A stretch of 64,000 nucleotides of DNA from an uncultured Bacteroidota bacterium (lineage in GTDB: Bacteria > Bacteroidota > Bacteroidia > Chitinophagales > Chitinophagaceae): the NCBI GenBank assembly GCA_903824725.1, contig CAIJXU010000064.1:186001-250000 (forward strand), in the 5' to 3' direction. A program made the position numbers and the translations under genes. Every line of letters begins with the position of its first letter. Position 1 is the first letter of the stretch. Shown in pieces: positions 17,886 to 27,737 of the stretch. The notes beneath the pieces were generated by a model. The model worked only from the letters and a program-made list of their open reading frames with translations. It searched no databases and was not told the origin of the DNA.

Positions 17886-19148
17886 CTATAAATGTACAAT
17901 TTGGTCTCTTCCTGGACCATTAGAAACGTATTTAACGGGTACGCCAAGATAGCTATTGATAAAATGGATATAAGATTTCATTGTTTCAGGCAATTCGGAT
18001 TCTTTTTTCATTTTAGTGGAATCGATGTTCCAACCTGGCATTTTTTTCCAAATGGGGGTAATAGGTGTACCGACAATCTGAAAAGGGACATAATCTATTT
18101 GCTTCCCCTCCATTTCATAAGCAACCCCTAATTCTAATTCCGTAAAGGAGTCCAATATATCAGCCTTTGTCATAATAATTTGTGTTACACCATTGATCAT
18201 GCAGGCAAATTTTAGCGCCACTAAATCAATCCAACCGCATCTTCTTGGACGGCCGGTGGTAGCACCAAACTCGCTGCCAATTTTTCTAAGTTCTTCGCCT
18301 TTGGCATCGTGCAACTCGGTAGGGAAGGGTCCGCCGCCTACTCGAGTACAATAAGCCTTAGAAATACCAAATACTTCTCCAATCAATTTAGGGGAAATAC
18401 CTAATCCTGTACAAACACCAGCAGAAATGGTATTAGAGGAAGTGACAAAAGGGAATGTACCAAAATCGATATCTAACATAGATCCTTGTGCACCTTCGGC
18501 CAACACTTTTTTCCCTTTTGATATTTGCTCGTTAATAAAATATTCGCAATTAATAATATTTAATGTTTTCAAAAACTCAAGACACTCAAAAAATTCGGTT
18601 TCCATTTCACTGATGTCTTCATTGAAATTAAAACTATCTAAGATTTTTTGGTGCTTCATGCGTAAAGCAATGTATTTACTAATAAAATTTTTATTTAGTA
18701 AATCGCCCACTCTAATTGCGTTGCGCCCTGTTTTGTCCATATACGCAGGCCCGATGCCTTTTAAGGTAGATCCAATTTTGCTTTCCCCTTTTGATAATTC
18801 AGATGCTTTATCTAAAGCGCGGTGCGAAGGAATGATAATATTGGTGCGTTCCGAAATAAACAGATTCTTTTTCACATCGACACCCATGGCAGCCACTGCG
18901 TCACATTCTCTTTTTAAAGTAACAGGGTCTAATACGACACCATTACCAATGATGTTTATTTTATCTTGATGGAAAATGCCAGAGGGAATTTGGTGTAATA
19001 CCATTTTGGTGCCATTCACATATAAAGTATGGCCCGCATTAGGGCCGCCTTGGAACCTAGCGATGACATCATAATGAGGCGCGAAATAATCAACAATTTT
19101 TCCTTTTCCTTCATCACCCCATTGAAGTCCTAATATTACATCTACCAT
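17886..19148 (-). CDS. purA: adenylosuccinate synthetase
   Basis: First committed step of AMP synthesis from IMP (GTP plus aspartate). The 420 residues show GDEGKGKIVDYF (P-loop-like, about 9-20), GPNAGHTLY, the IMP-site GIGPAYMDKTGR, TRVGGGPFPTEL and TGRPRRCGWIDLVAL. Length is normal. An exact -7 box lies 19 bases upstream. It is downstream of rel on the same strand, so purine synthesis and the (p)ppGpp enzyme, which uses and affects GTP, lie side by side. Confidence 0.98.
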   Translation of the reverse strand: MVDVILGLQWGDEGKGKIVDYFAPHYDVIARFQGGPNAGHTLYVNGTKMVLHQIPSGIFHQDKINIIGNGVVLDPVTLKRECDAVAAMGVDVKKNLFISERTNIIIPSHRALDKASELSKGESKIGSTLKGIGPAYMDKTGRNAIRVGDLLNKNFISKYIALRMKHQKILDSFNFNEDISEMETEFFECLEFLKTLNIINCEYFINEQISKGKKVLAEGAQGSMLDIDFGTFPFVTSSNTISAGVCTGLGISPKLIGEVFGISKAYCTRVGGGPFPTELHDAKGEELRKIGSEFGATTGRPRRCGWIDLVALKFACMINGVTQIIMTKADILDSFTELELGVAYEMEGKQIDYVPFQIVGTPITPIWKKMPGWNIDSTKMKKESELPETMKSYIHFINSYLGVPVKYVSNGPGRDQIVHL

Positions 19149-19167
19149 GAATTTGTGTTTGAGAGGA

Positions 19168-19175
19168 CAAAAATA
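19168..19175 (-). promoter_or_regulatory. -7 box of the purA promoter
   Basis: The minus strand reads TATTTTTG, an exact TAnnTTTG match 19 bases before the purA ATG. Confidence 0.55.
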
Positions 19176-19226
19176 AGTATTGGAAACTTTATTACCTATT
19201 TAAACCAATATTAATTAAAGCAACTT

Positions 19227-21485
19227 TTACACAGTTTCGGTGTCAAACCTGTTAACTTGTTGTATTCCATTCACCGACTTAATTTTTTCAACCAAAAGTT
19301 CTAGCTCGTCCTTGTCGTGGACATACACTTTAATGGTTCCTTGGAACAGTCCCTCCTTGGATTCAATGGTAATGGCGGCGATATTAATCTTAAGCTCCCC
19401 ACTGATGATGGAGGTAATTTTATTCACGACCCCGACATCGTCCATTCCAATAATGCTAAGGCCCGTTAGGAATGATATTTCTTTGTTTTTAGCCCATTTG
19501 GTTTTCACCACGCGATGTCCATAATTGGCGAGTAATTGTGTGGCGTTGGGGCAATTGGTTCGATGTATAATGAGCCCCTTTCCAGTACTCACAAATCCAA
19601 AAACATCATCTCCTGGAATGGGGTTACAGCATTTTCCTAAACTGTATTTAATTTGATCACTGGATTCTCCAAATATGATTAATTCGGATTCTTTCTTTGG
19701 AACTAATTTAGAACTGTTAGGATCGGTATTAATGGAAGCAGGGGTTGCGATGGGTTTTGGCGCTTCAATCTTATCACCTAAAACTTGGAATAATTTAAGC
19801 TCCTTTAAATCGATTTGTTTTTTTGCAATTTTAAAATGCAAATCAAGATGACTTGGCAATTTGTAAAAATTAACCAATTGATCAATATTAAAAGCATTAT
19901 AGCTGGCGCCAATACTCTCTAATTTTCGTTGAAGTGTGTATTTCCCTTCCTCTGCAATAGATTTCTTTTCCTCTCTTAATGCATCTTTGATACTATTTTT
20001 TGCTTTGGCCGTAACTACATTACTTAACCAATCTTCATTTGGCTTTTGTTTATTACTTGTGATGATTTCAATTTGATCACCACTTCGTAATCTATGACTA
20101 ATGGGCACTAATTTATGATTCACTTTGGCTCCAATACATTTTGAACCAATTGCGGTGTGAATGTAAAATGCAAAATCTAAGGCTGAGCTATTGATAGGCA
20201 ACATCTTCACTTCGCCCTTGGGAGTATAGACATATATTTCTTCAGCTAAAAAGGAGGTTTTAAAATCTTGTAAAAAGTCAATGCCTTCTTCTTGTTGATT
20301 ACTTAAAGCCTCTCTTATTTGTACAAACCATTTATCAAAGCGATCTTCATTTTGTGTGCCTTCCTTATATTTAAAATGTGCAGCCAACCCTTTTTCAGCA
20401 ATCTCATTCATTCTCTTTGTTCTTATTTGCACTTCGACCCACTTACCTTGTGGTCCCATCACTGTGGTGTGTAAAGCTTCGTAACCATTACTCTTTGGGT
20501 TGCTTAACCAATCTCTGAGCCTCTCAGGAGAGGGCAGGTATTCGTCAGTGATAAGTGAATACACTTTCCAGCAAGCTTCTTTTTCCTTTTCAAAAGGCAC
20601 ATCTATAATAATACGAATGGCAAATAAATCATACACTTCTTCAAAACTGACACCTTTCTTTTTTATTTTATTCCATATAGAGTGAATGCTTTTAGGACGG
20701 CCATGCATTTCAAAACTAAAGTCCTCTTGTGTTAATTTATCATTTAAAGGTCTAATGAATTCATTAATGTATTTGGTTCTTTCTCTTTTTGTTTCAGCTA
20801 ATTTTTTTGCAATCTCTTTGTAGGTATCGGGCTCCATGTATTTCATCGCCAAATCTTCTAATTCGGTTTTAATATTATACAAACCCATACGGTGGGCTAG
20901 AGGTGCATATACCCAAATGGTCTCAGAAGCGATTTTTAATTGTTTCTCCTGCTTCATCGCATCTAGGGTTCGCATATTGTGTAAGCGGTCCGCTAGTTTA
21001 ATTAAGATTACTCTAGGATCATCCGTTAGCGTAAGTAATATTTTTTTAAAATTTTCGGCTTGCTGACTACTATTGGCGTCCATTACCCCCGAAATTTTCG
21101 TGAGTCCATCTACGATTTTTGCAATTTCATTTCCAAATTCATTTTTGACATCCTCTAAAGTTAAATCGGTATCCTCGATGGTATCATGTAACAAAGCGCA
21201 AATGGTACTTCGCACTCCAAGTCCAATTTCTTCCACGCAAATCATAGCCACTGCAATGGGATGTAAAATATAGGGCTCTCCGCTTTTGCGACGCATGGTT
21301 TTATGCGCATGGGTAGCCATCTCAAATGCGGTGCGTAGTAATTCCTTATCACCCTTTTTTAGCTTTTCTCTAATGGCTCTAAGCAAGGCACGATACTGCC
21401 GAACAATTTCTTTGTTTTCTTGTTCTTCATTTAAATCGTAATTGGATGCGATTTTGGCAGTATTATGTAATTCGGGTAACTCCAT
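19227..21485 (-). CDS. rel: bifunctional (p)ppGpp synthetase/hydrolase, RelA/SpoT family
   Basis: Stringent-response enzyme. The 752 residues contain, in order: an HD hydrolase domain with intact LLHDTIEDT (about 100-108) and KLADRLHNMRT; a synthetase domain with YDLFAIRIIID, NGYEALHTTV and VEVQIRTKRM; a TGS domain (about 415-480); a CCNPIPGDDV zinc-finger-like segment; and a C-terminal ACT domain. Because the HD residues are intact, both activities are likely. A one-mismatch -7 box (TAATTTCG, 21493-21500) lies 7 bases from the ATG. Divergent from the ABC exporter. Confidence 0.96.
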   Translation of the reverse strand: MELPELHNTAKIASNYDLNEEQENKEIVRQYRALLRAIREKLKKGDKELLRTAFEMATHAHKTMRRKSGEPYILHPIAVAMICVEEIGLGVRSTICALLHDTIEDTDLTLEDVKNEFGNEIAKIVDGLTKISGVMDANSSQQAENFKKILLTLTDDPRVILIKLADRLHNMRTLDAMKQEKQLKIASETIWVYAPLAHRMGLYNIKTELEDLAMKYMEPDTYKEIAKKLAETKRERTKYINEFIRPLNDKLTQEDFSFEMHGRPKSIHSIWNKIKKKGVSFEEVYDLFAIRIIIDVPFEKEKEACWKVYSLITDEYLPSPERLRDWLSNPKSNGYEALHTTVMGPQGKWVEVQIRTKRMNEIAEKGLAAHFKYKEGTQNEDRFDKWFVQIREALSNQQEEGIDFLQDFKTSFLAEEIYVYTPKGEVKMLPINSSALDFAFYIHTAIGSKCIGAKVNHKLVPISHRLRSGDQIEIITSNKQKPNEDWLSNVVTAKAKNSIKDALREEKKSIAEEGKYTLQRKLESIGASYNAFNIDQLVNFYKLPSHLDLHFKIAKKQIDLKELKLFQVLGDKIEAPKPIATPASINTDPNSSKLVPKKESELIIFGESSDQIKYSLGKCCNPIPGDDVFGFVSTGKGLIIHRTNCPNATQLLANYGHRVVKTKWAKNKEISFLTGLSIIGMDDVGVVNKITSIISGELKINIAAITIESKEGLFQGTIKVYVHDKDELELLVEKIKSVNGIQQVNRFDTETV

Positions 21486-21542
21486 CTTATTACGAAATTA
21501 CATAAAAGCCTTAGGATTTTTACATACAACATTTAGATAGTG

Positions 21543-21550
21543 TAACTTTG
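21543..21550 (+). promoter_or_regulatory. -7 box directly before the ABC exporter start
   Basis: TAACTTTG, an exact match with only six bases between it and the ATG at 21557, so the mRNA is probably leaderless or nearly so. Confidence 0.6.
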
Positions 21551-21556
21551 AAGCTT

Positions 21557-23365
21557 ATGACGATGAATCCGCCCAAATCATTTTTTAATATTGCCCTTTT
21601 AAAAAGGGTTTTTTCATTTGTCAAGCCTTACCAATTCATCTTCATCAGCAATCTTGTTTTAGCGATTTTGCTGGCTTTTTTTACCCCCATACGACCTTAT
21701 CTTATCCAAGCGACGGTGAATACCGCAATAGGGAAGCACACCATTTTACCTGATTGGGTTCACTTTTTTTTACCTACTGCTGCTTTTGGATCTGCCATAC
21801 AATTAATTATAGGGATCACTTTGTTTCAGGTCGTTTTTATTATGGTGGAAACCGTGTTTCGTTTTTTATTCACTTTTGGCATGGCATGGCTAGGGCAGCA
21901 AGTGATTCGAGATCTACGTAATAAAGTTTATGAAAAAGTAATGCATTGGGAAATGCGTCAATTTGATAAAACAGCGATTGGGACTTTAACCACACGCACT
22001 ATAAACGACATTGAAAGTATCAATGATATTTTTTCCGATGGACTCATTCCAATCATGGCCGATTTTTTAACCATCATTGTCACTTTAACCACCATGTTCT
22101 TTATTAATTGGGAGTTGACTTTGATTTGCTTAATTCCATTTCCGATTATGTTAGTGGCCACTTATTTTTTTAAGGAAAGTGTCAATAAAAGTTTTATTCA
22201 AGTGCGTAATTCAGTAGCGGCACTCAATGCTTTTGTGCAAGAACATATTTCCGGGATGGCAGTTGTGCAAGCTTTTGCGGCCGAAGAAAAAGAGATGAGT
22301 AAATTTACAAAGATCAATGAAGGACATAAAGTAGCTAATATAAAAGCCATCTTCGCTTACTCTGTTTTTTTTCCGGTAGTGGAAGTGGTATTAGCATTAA
22401 GTGTGGGTTTGATTGTTTGGTGGGTCGCAGATCAAAGTTTAGATGCTGGTATGTTGGTCGCCTTTATTTTATTTCTGAATCAAATTTTTAGACCACTGCG
22501 GATGATTGCAGATAAATTCAATGTCCTGCAAATGGGCATGGTAGCGGCCGAGCGGGTTTTTAAAGTTTTAGACAATACCGATGTTACTTTGAATGAAGGA
22601 ATTTTAGCACCTAAAAAAGTAGAAGGTAAAATTGAATTCAAGCAAGTGCAATTTGCATATCAACCACCTCAGTGGGTGTTGGACAATTTAAGTTTCACAG
22701 TTGAAGCGGGTACGACTGTTGCACTGGTGGGACATACGGGAAGTGGAAAAACTTCGATTATAAGTATCTTAAACAGACTGTATCCCTATCAATCGGGTCA
22801 AATTTATTTGGATGACCAACCCATTGAACAATATTCATTAGATTTTTTAAGGGCCTCTGTGGGTGTGGTTTTACAGGATGTGTTTTTATTTTCAGGATCG
22901 GTCTATGATAATATCACACTTCGGAATTCAGACATTACAAAGGAGCAAGTGCATACAGCAGCGAAGATGATTGACATGCATGATTTTATTATGCAATTAC
23001 CTGGCGGATATGATTATGAAGTGATGGAGCGAGGCGCCACTTTGAGTATGGGACAACGCCAATTGATTAGTTTTATTAGAGCATTATTATACAACCCTGC
23101 TATCCTTATTTTGGATGAAGCTACTTCCTCTATTGATACCGAAAGTGAGCGGCTCATTGAAAAAGCGATAGATACTTTAATTCAAGGGCGCACTTCAATT
23201 GTCATTGCACATCGATTGTCTACTATCCGAAAAGCGGATAAGATTATCGTTTTAGATAAGGGACAAATTAAGGAAATGGGCAGTCATTTTGAGTTACTAC
23301 AATTGGGTGGCTTTTATGCTGCACTCAACGAAATGCAATTCAAGGAGAATAAAACAACTTTATAA
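21557..23365 (+). CDS. ABC exporter, fused permease-ATPase (ABCB/MsbA-like)
   Basis: A 602-residue half-transporter. Residues 1-330 form a six-helix export domain; residues about 340-600 form the nucleotide-binding domain with Walker A GHTGSGKTS, signature LSMGQRQL, Walker B ILILDEATSSID and switch AHRLST. It probably exports lipid or drug-like substrates as a dimer; the MsbA lipid A flippase role is possible but unproven. I start at ATG 21557 rather than the TTG at 21548, which lies inside the -7 box. No partner subunit is adjacent. Confidence 0.93.
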   Translation: MTMNPPKSFFNIALLKRVFSFVKPYQFIFISNLVLAILLAFFTPIRPYLIQATVNTAIGKHTILPDWVHFFLPTAAFGSAIQLIIGITLFQVVFIMVETVFRFLFTFGMAWLGQQVIRDLRNKVYEKVMHWEMRQFDKTAIGTLTTRTINDIESINDIFSDGLIPIMADFLTIIVTLTTMFFINWELTLICLIPFPIMLVATYFFKESVNKSFIQVRNSVAALNAFVQEHISGMAVVQAFAAEEKEMSKFTKINEGHKVANIKAIFAYSVFFPVVEVVLALSVGLIVWWVADQSLDAGMLVAFILFLNQIFRPLRMIADKFNVLQMGMVAAERVFKVLDNTDVTLNEGILAPKKVEGKIEFKQVQFAYQPPQWVLDNLSFTVEAGTTVALVGHTGSGKTSIISILNRLYPYQSGQIYLDDQPIEQYSLDFLRASVGVVLQDVFLFSGSVYDNITLRNSDITKEQVHTAAKMIDMHDFIMQLPGGYDYEVMERGATLSMGQRQLISFIRALLYNPAILILDEATSSIDTESERLIEKAIDTLIQGRTSIVIAHRLSTIRKADKIIVLDKGQIKEMGSHFELLQLGGFYAALNEMQFKENKTTL

Positions 23366-23465
23366 TTTTTAATTAGTTGATTTACAATTAGTTGTCTTAA
23401 TTATTTTTTTAAATATTTCGTGACAATTTCTATCTCATTTTATTCAAAATCAGGGGCTTTATTCC

Positions 23466-23473
23466 TATCTTCG
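23466..23473 (+). promoter_or_regulatory. -7 box of the atp operon promoter
   Basis: TATCTTCG, one mismatch from TAnnTTTG, ending 20 bases before the atpB ATG. Confidence 0.45.
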
Positions 23474-23493
23474 CACCAAATTTTGAGATCTTT

Positions 23494-24621
23494 ATGGCTT
23501 GTAGACCTATTAAATCAATACTGGCACTGTGTTTGAGCCTTTTTCTGTTGTTGAATTCAACAAAAATTTTGGCGAATGACACCACTGCTGTTGCTACAGA
23601 ACATGTAGCAAAGGAAGAAGGCAGCTTTAATGTAACTGAAACCATTTTAGAACATATTAAGGATGACCACAGCTGGCATTTATGGGGACATCTATCTATT
23701 TCTTTACCAGTGATTTTATATAGCCCACAAGGCTTGGAAATTTTTTCCTCCTCTCATTTTTTAAATGAACATCATGAAAATGTGGTGTATGAAGGAAAAC
23801 AAAATTATAAATTATTTGATGGCAAAACCAAAGTAGTGAATGCGGCAGGTGAGATTGATATTGCAGCAAGCAAAAAATTATGGGACTTTTCGATTACAAA
23901 AAATGTAGCTAGTTTATTTATTTCAGTTTTTATTTTATTACTTGTTTTTTTAACTGCTTCTGCAGCATATAAAAAAACCGGAATTAAAACAGCACCCAAA
24001 GGAGTACAATCTTTTATGGAGCCTATTATCTTATTTGTAAGAGATGAGATCGCTATTCCAAATATTGGGGCAAAGCGTTTTGCTAGATACATGCCCTTTT
24101 TATTAACCATCTTCTTTTTAATATTAACGAATAACTTTTTAGGATTAATTCCTGTGTTTCCTGGAGGGGCCAACGTGAGTGGAAATATTGCTTTCACGAT
24201 GACATTAGCGGTTTTTGTTTTCATTGTAGTTAATTTAAGTTCAAATAAAAATTACTGGGAACATATTTTCTGGATGCCTGGAATGCATTGGTCTATGAAA
24301 TTATTCTTAGCACCGATTGAATTAATCGGAGTGTTCAATAAGCCTATTTCATTAATGATTCGATTGTTTGCCAATATTACAGCAGGACATATCTTAGTAC
24401 TAAGCTTAGTATGTTTAATTTTTATTTTCAAAACTATTTATGCTTCTGCCATTGCAGTGCCTTTTGTTGTTTTTATTGGTTTAATTGAATTACTAGTTGC
24501 TTTTTTACAAGCCTATATTTTTACCATGTTAACCGCAATGTACATTGGTATGGCAACGGAAGAAGCGCATCATGCAGCACATGACGAGGTAGGCGCAACA
24601 AACAATAATGCACATCATTAA
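23494..24621 (+). CDS. atpB: ATP synthase F0 subunit a
   Basis: Stator channel subunit that passes protons to the c ring. The 375 residues are longer than the E. coli protein because of an N-terminal signal-like helix (about 6-27) and a charged, His-containing region (30-125). This extended form is common in Bacteroidota. The essential Arg lies in LMIRLFANITAGH. A His-rich tail closes the protein. First gene of atpB-E-F-H-A. Confidence 0.97.
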   Translation: MACRPIKSILALCLSLFLLLNSTKILANDTTAVATEHVAKEEGSFNVTETILEHIKDDHSWHLWGHLSISLPVILYSPQGLEIFSSSHFLNEHHENVVYEGKQNYKLFDGKTKVVNAAGEIDIAASKKLWDFSITKNVASLFISVFILLLVFLTASAAYKKTGIKTAPKGVQSFMEPIILFVRDEIAIPNIGAKRFARYMPFLLTIFFLILTNNFLGLIPVFPGGANVSGNIAFTMTLAVFVFIVVNLSSNKNYWEHIFWMPGMHWSMKLFLAPIELIGVFNKPISLMIRLFANITAGHILVLSLVCLIFIFKTIYASAIAVPFVVFIGLIELLVAFLQAYIFTMLTAMYIGMATEEAHHAAHDEVGATNNNAHH

Positions 24622-24656
24622 TTAAAATATTTATAATTTTTTTCAATCACAATTAA

Positions 24657-24881
<225 letters not shown>

Positions 24882-24903
24882 TCTATCAAAAAATTTCCAA
24901 ATG

Positions 24904-24939
24904 ATGATAGGCCCTAGCACAGGGCGAAGGGCCTATCAT
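24904..24939 (+). repeat. intercistronic hairpin between atpE and atpF
   Basis: Perfect 12-base stem ATGATAGGCCCT (24904-24915) with AGGGCCTATCAT (24928-24939) around a 12-base loop. The loop holds a second AGGGC (24921-24925) that can pair with the same GCCCT, giving an alternative 5-base hairpin. No T run follows, so it is not a standard terminator. It may set atpE mRNA stability or level. Confidence 0.65.
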
Positions 24940-24987
24940 TTAATGAAAAATTGAAGTCATTATTTATTATAAGATAAAATTAGAACT

Positions 24988-25497
24988 ATGTTGTTAGAAA
25001 TAAACCCGTTAGTGTTGCCTGATATTGGATTGGTGTTTTGGAACACTATCGCTTTTCTATTACTTTTAGTTGTACTAGGAAAATTTGCATGGAAGCCTAT
25101 CTTAAAAGCCATTTCCGATAGGGAGCAAGGCATTGAAGAAGCGTTAGCCAAGGCAGATAAAATGAAAGCAGACATTACTGCAATGCAAAATGAAAATGAA
25201 GCTTTGTTGGCAAAGGCGCGTGAAGAAAGAGCAACATTAATTAAGGATGCCAAAGAGGCTTCTGAAAAAATGGTAGCAGATGCGAAAGATAAAGCGAAGT
25301 CGGAATATGAAAGAATTGTAGCAGATGCACAAGTAGCCATCACACAACAAAAAAATGCGGCACTTACTGAAGTAAAAAATCAAGTAGGTACTTTAGTCGT
25401 TGAAGTGGCTGAAAAAGTATTAAGACGCGAACTTTCTAATAAAGCAGAACAAGAAACTTATATTAAACAAATCGCTGACGGCGTTAAGTTAAATTAA
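24988..25497 (+). CDS. atpF: ATP synthase F0 subunit b
   Basis: Peripheral-stalk subunit, 169 residues. One N-terminal membrane helix (about 13-35, GLVFWNTIAFLLLLVVLGKFAW) is followed by the conserved KPILKAISDRE and a long Ala/Lys/Glu-rich coiled coil to the C-terminus. Normal length. It lies 107 bases after atpE (across the hairpin) and 10 bases before atpH. Confidence 0.96.
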   Translation: MLLEINPLVLPDIGLVFWNTIAFLLLLVVLGKFAWKPILKAISDREQGIEEALAKADKMKADITAMQNENEALLAKAREERATLIKDAKEASEKMVADAKDKAKSEYERIVADAQVAITQQKNAALTEVKNQVGTLVVEVAEKVLRRELSNKAEQETYIKQIADGVKLN

Positions 25498-25507
25498 ATC
25501 GTAAGCA

Positions 25508-26071
25508 ATGCCCAACGCAAGATTAGCAGGTAGATACGCAAAGAGCATCCTAGATTTGGCCATTGAACAAGGTCAATTGGAAGCGGCTTATGTTGACATG
25601 AAATATGTACAAGCTGTTTGTAATGCAAGCAGTGATTTTGTCAATATGTTGCGTAGTCCTATTATTAAAGCAGATCAAAAAAACAGCATCATTAGTGCTG
25701 TTTTAAAAGATAAAGTAAGTGTATTAACAAACTCTTTTATTGTATTGTTGGTTAAAAAAGGAAGAGAAAGTGAATTACTCGAAATCGCAAATACTTTTAT
25801 TGAGCAATACAATGAAATGAAGGGTATTCATCAAGTTACTTTAACTACTGCAGTTGCAGTGAGTGATGAAACAAAAAAGTTAATCGAACAAAAAGTAAAG
25901 TCAGAAAATAGCTTTGCAACCATTGAATTAAATACCAAAACAGACGAGAGTCTGATTGGTGGCTTTGTACTTGAATTCAATAATAATTTATTAGATGCAA
26001 GTATCTCAAGAGATTTAAAAGACATTAAAAAACAATTTGTTAACAACGAATTCGTAGGTAAAATAAAATAA
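25508..26071 (+). CDS. atpH: ATP synthase F1 subunit delta
   Basis: Links the peripheral stalk to F1. The 187 residues show the delta/OSCP pattern: RLAGRYAKSILDLAIEQ at the N-terminus and IGGFVLEFNNNLLDASISRDL near the C-terminus. Normal length, in its usual place between atpF and atpA. Confidence 0.96.
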   Translation: MPNARLAGRYAKSILDLAIEQGQLEAAYVDMKYVQAVCNASSDFVNMLRSPIIKADQKNSIISAVLKDKVSVLTNSFIVLLVKKGRESELLEIANTFIEQYNEMKGIHQVTLTTAVAVSDETKKLIEQKVKSENSFATIELNTKTDESLIGGFVLEFNNNLLDASISRDLKDIKKQFVNNEFVGKIK

Positions 26072-26094
26072 TAATATAATTAAAATAAACTGTT

Positions 26095-27672
26095 ATGGTG
26101 GACATTAAACCCGATGAAATTTCAGCAATTCTCAGACAGCAACTAAGCAATTTCAATGCTTCTGCCGATTTAGAGGAAGTGGGAACTGTATTACAAGTAG
26201 GTGATGGTATTGCCCGTGTATATGGTTTGAATGGCGTAAGAAGTGGAGAGTTAGTAGAGTTTGAAAATGGCACCAAAGCCATTGCGCTCAACCTTGAAGA
26301 AGATAATGTGGGTGTCGTATTAATGGGAGAGAGTAAAGGTATCAAGGAAGGAAATAAAGTAAAAAGAACCGGACAAATCGCTTCTATTAAAGTAGGAGAA
26401 GGTTTAGTTGGTCGTGTGATTAATACATTAGGTGAGCCTATTGATGGGAAAGGTCCTGTAAAAGGAGAATTATTTGAAATGCCTTTGGAGCGTAAAGCAC
26501 CTGGGGTTATTTTTCGTGAACCTGTAAAAGAACCTTTACAAACAGGTATTAAAGCAATTGATGCAATGATTCCTATTGGTCGTGGTCAACGTGAATTAGT
26601 TATTGGTGATCGTCAAACTGGTAAAACTGCTATTTGTGTTGATACTATTATCAATCAAAAAGAATTTTTTGATGCAGGCAAACCAGTTTACTGTATCTAT
26701 GTTGCGATTGGACAAAAAGCATCCACCATTGCTGGTGTGATGAAAACTTTAGAAGATAACGGCGCAATGGCTTATACTATTATTGTTGCTGCTCCTGCTG
26801 CTGATCCAGCTCCATTACAATTCTACGCTCCATTTGCGGGCGCAGCGATTGGTGAGTTTTTCCGTGACACTGGTCGTCCAGCATTGATTGTTTATGATGA
26901 TTTATCAAAACAAGCTGTAGCTTATCGTGAGGTATCTTTATTATTACGTCGCCCGCCAGGACGTGAAGCCTATCCTGGTGATGTATTCTATTTGCATAGT
27001 CGTTTATTAGAGCGTGCTGCGAAAGTAATTGCCAATGACGAAGTAGCTAAAAATATGAATGACTTACCAGATTCAATTAAGCATTTGGTGAAAGGGGGTG
27101 GATCCTTAACGGCTTTGCCAATCATTGAAACACAAGCAGGTGATGTATCTGCTTATATTCCTACCAACGTTATTTCAATTACAGATGGTCAAATATTCTT
27201 AGAAGGTAATTTGTTTAATGCAGGTATTCGTCCAGCGATTAATGTGGGTATCTCTGTAAGTCGTGTGGGTGGTAATGCGCAAATTAAGTCTATGAAAAAA
27301 GTATCAGGTACTTTAAAATTAGACCAAGCCTTATACCGTGAGTTAGAAGCCTTCTCAAAATTTGGAGGTGACTTAGATCCAGCTACTAAATCGGTTATTG
27401 ATAAAGGAGCTAGAAACGTTGAAATTTTAAAACAAGCGCAATACACTCCTTTCTCTGTAGAAAAACAAGTAGCCATTATATACTTAGGTACAAATGGTCT
27501 ATTAAGAGAAGTAGCAGTGCGTAAGGTTAAAGAATTTGAAGCTCATTTCTTATTGGAAATGACCACTAAATTACCTCAAGTATTAGCTGAATTCAAAAAA
27601 GGGAATTTACCTGAAGATGGATTAAAGCAAATGCTAGATTTAGCCAACAGCATTATTCCTCAATACAAGTAA
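26095..27672 (+). CDS. atpA: ATP synthase F1 subunit alpha
   Basis: Non-catalytic nucleotide-binding subunit of F1. The 525 residues carry Walker A GDRQTGKT (about 170-177), the alpha signature region [14 protein letters not shown], and the C-terminal helical domain. Last gene of this operon: a strong terminator begins 24 bases after the stop and the next gene is an ABC transporter, so atpG, which normally follows, is not here. Confidence 0.98.
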   Translation: MVDIKPDEISAILRQQLSNFNASADLEEVGTVLQVGDGIARVYGLNGVRSGELVEFENGTKAIALNLEEDNVGVVLMGESKGIKEGNKVKRTGQIASIKVGEGLVGRVINTLGEPIDGKGPVKGELFEMPLERKAPGVIFREPVKEPLQTGIKAIDAMIPIGRGQRELVIGDRQTGKTAICVDTIINQKEFFDAGKPVYCIYVAIGQKASTIAGVMKTLEDNGAMAYTIIVAAPAADPAPLQFYAPFAGAAIGEFFRDTGRPALIVYDDLSKQAVAYREVSLLLRRPPGREAYPGDVFYLHSRLLERAAKVIANDEVAKNMNDLPDSIKHLVKGGGSLTALPIIETQAGDVSAYIPTNVISITDGQIFLEGNLFNAGIRPAINVGISVSRVGGNAQIKSMKKVSGTLKLDQALYRELEAFSKFGGDLDPATKSVIDKGARNVEILKQAQYTPFSVEKQVAIIYLGTNGLLREVAVRKVKEFEAHFLLEMTTKLPQVLAEFKKGNLPEDGLKQMLDLANSIIPQYK

Positions 27673-27697
27673 TATTAGTTAATATTAAATTGATATA

Positions 27698-27726
27698 AAA
27701 ACCCCGAACTATGTTTGGGGTTTTTT
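27698..27726 (+). terminator. intrinsic terminator of the atpBEFHA operon
   Basis: A 12-base stem (AAAACCCCGAAC with GTTTGGGGTTTT, one G-U pair) and a three-base loop, ending in six T. It lies 25 bases after the atpA stop. Confidence 0.88.
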
Positions 27727-27737
27727 GTTATTAGGGT

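Noticed and set aside
19222-19230. Another TTTTACACA DnaA-box-like 9-mer at the end of rel
   Set aside because: A lone copy inside coding sequence; shows that single one-mismatch matches occur by chance and only the cluster at 9 kb is notable.
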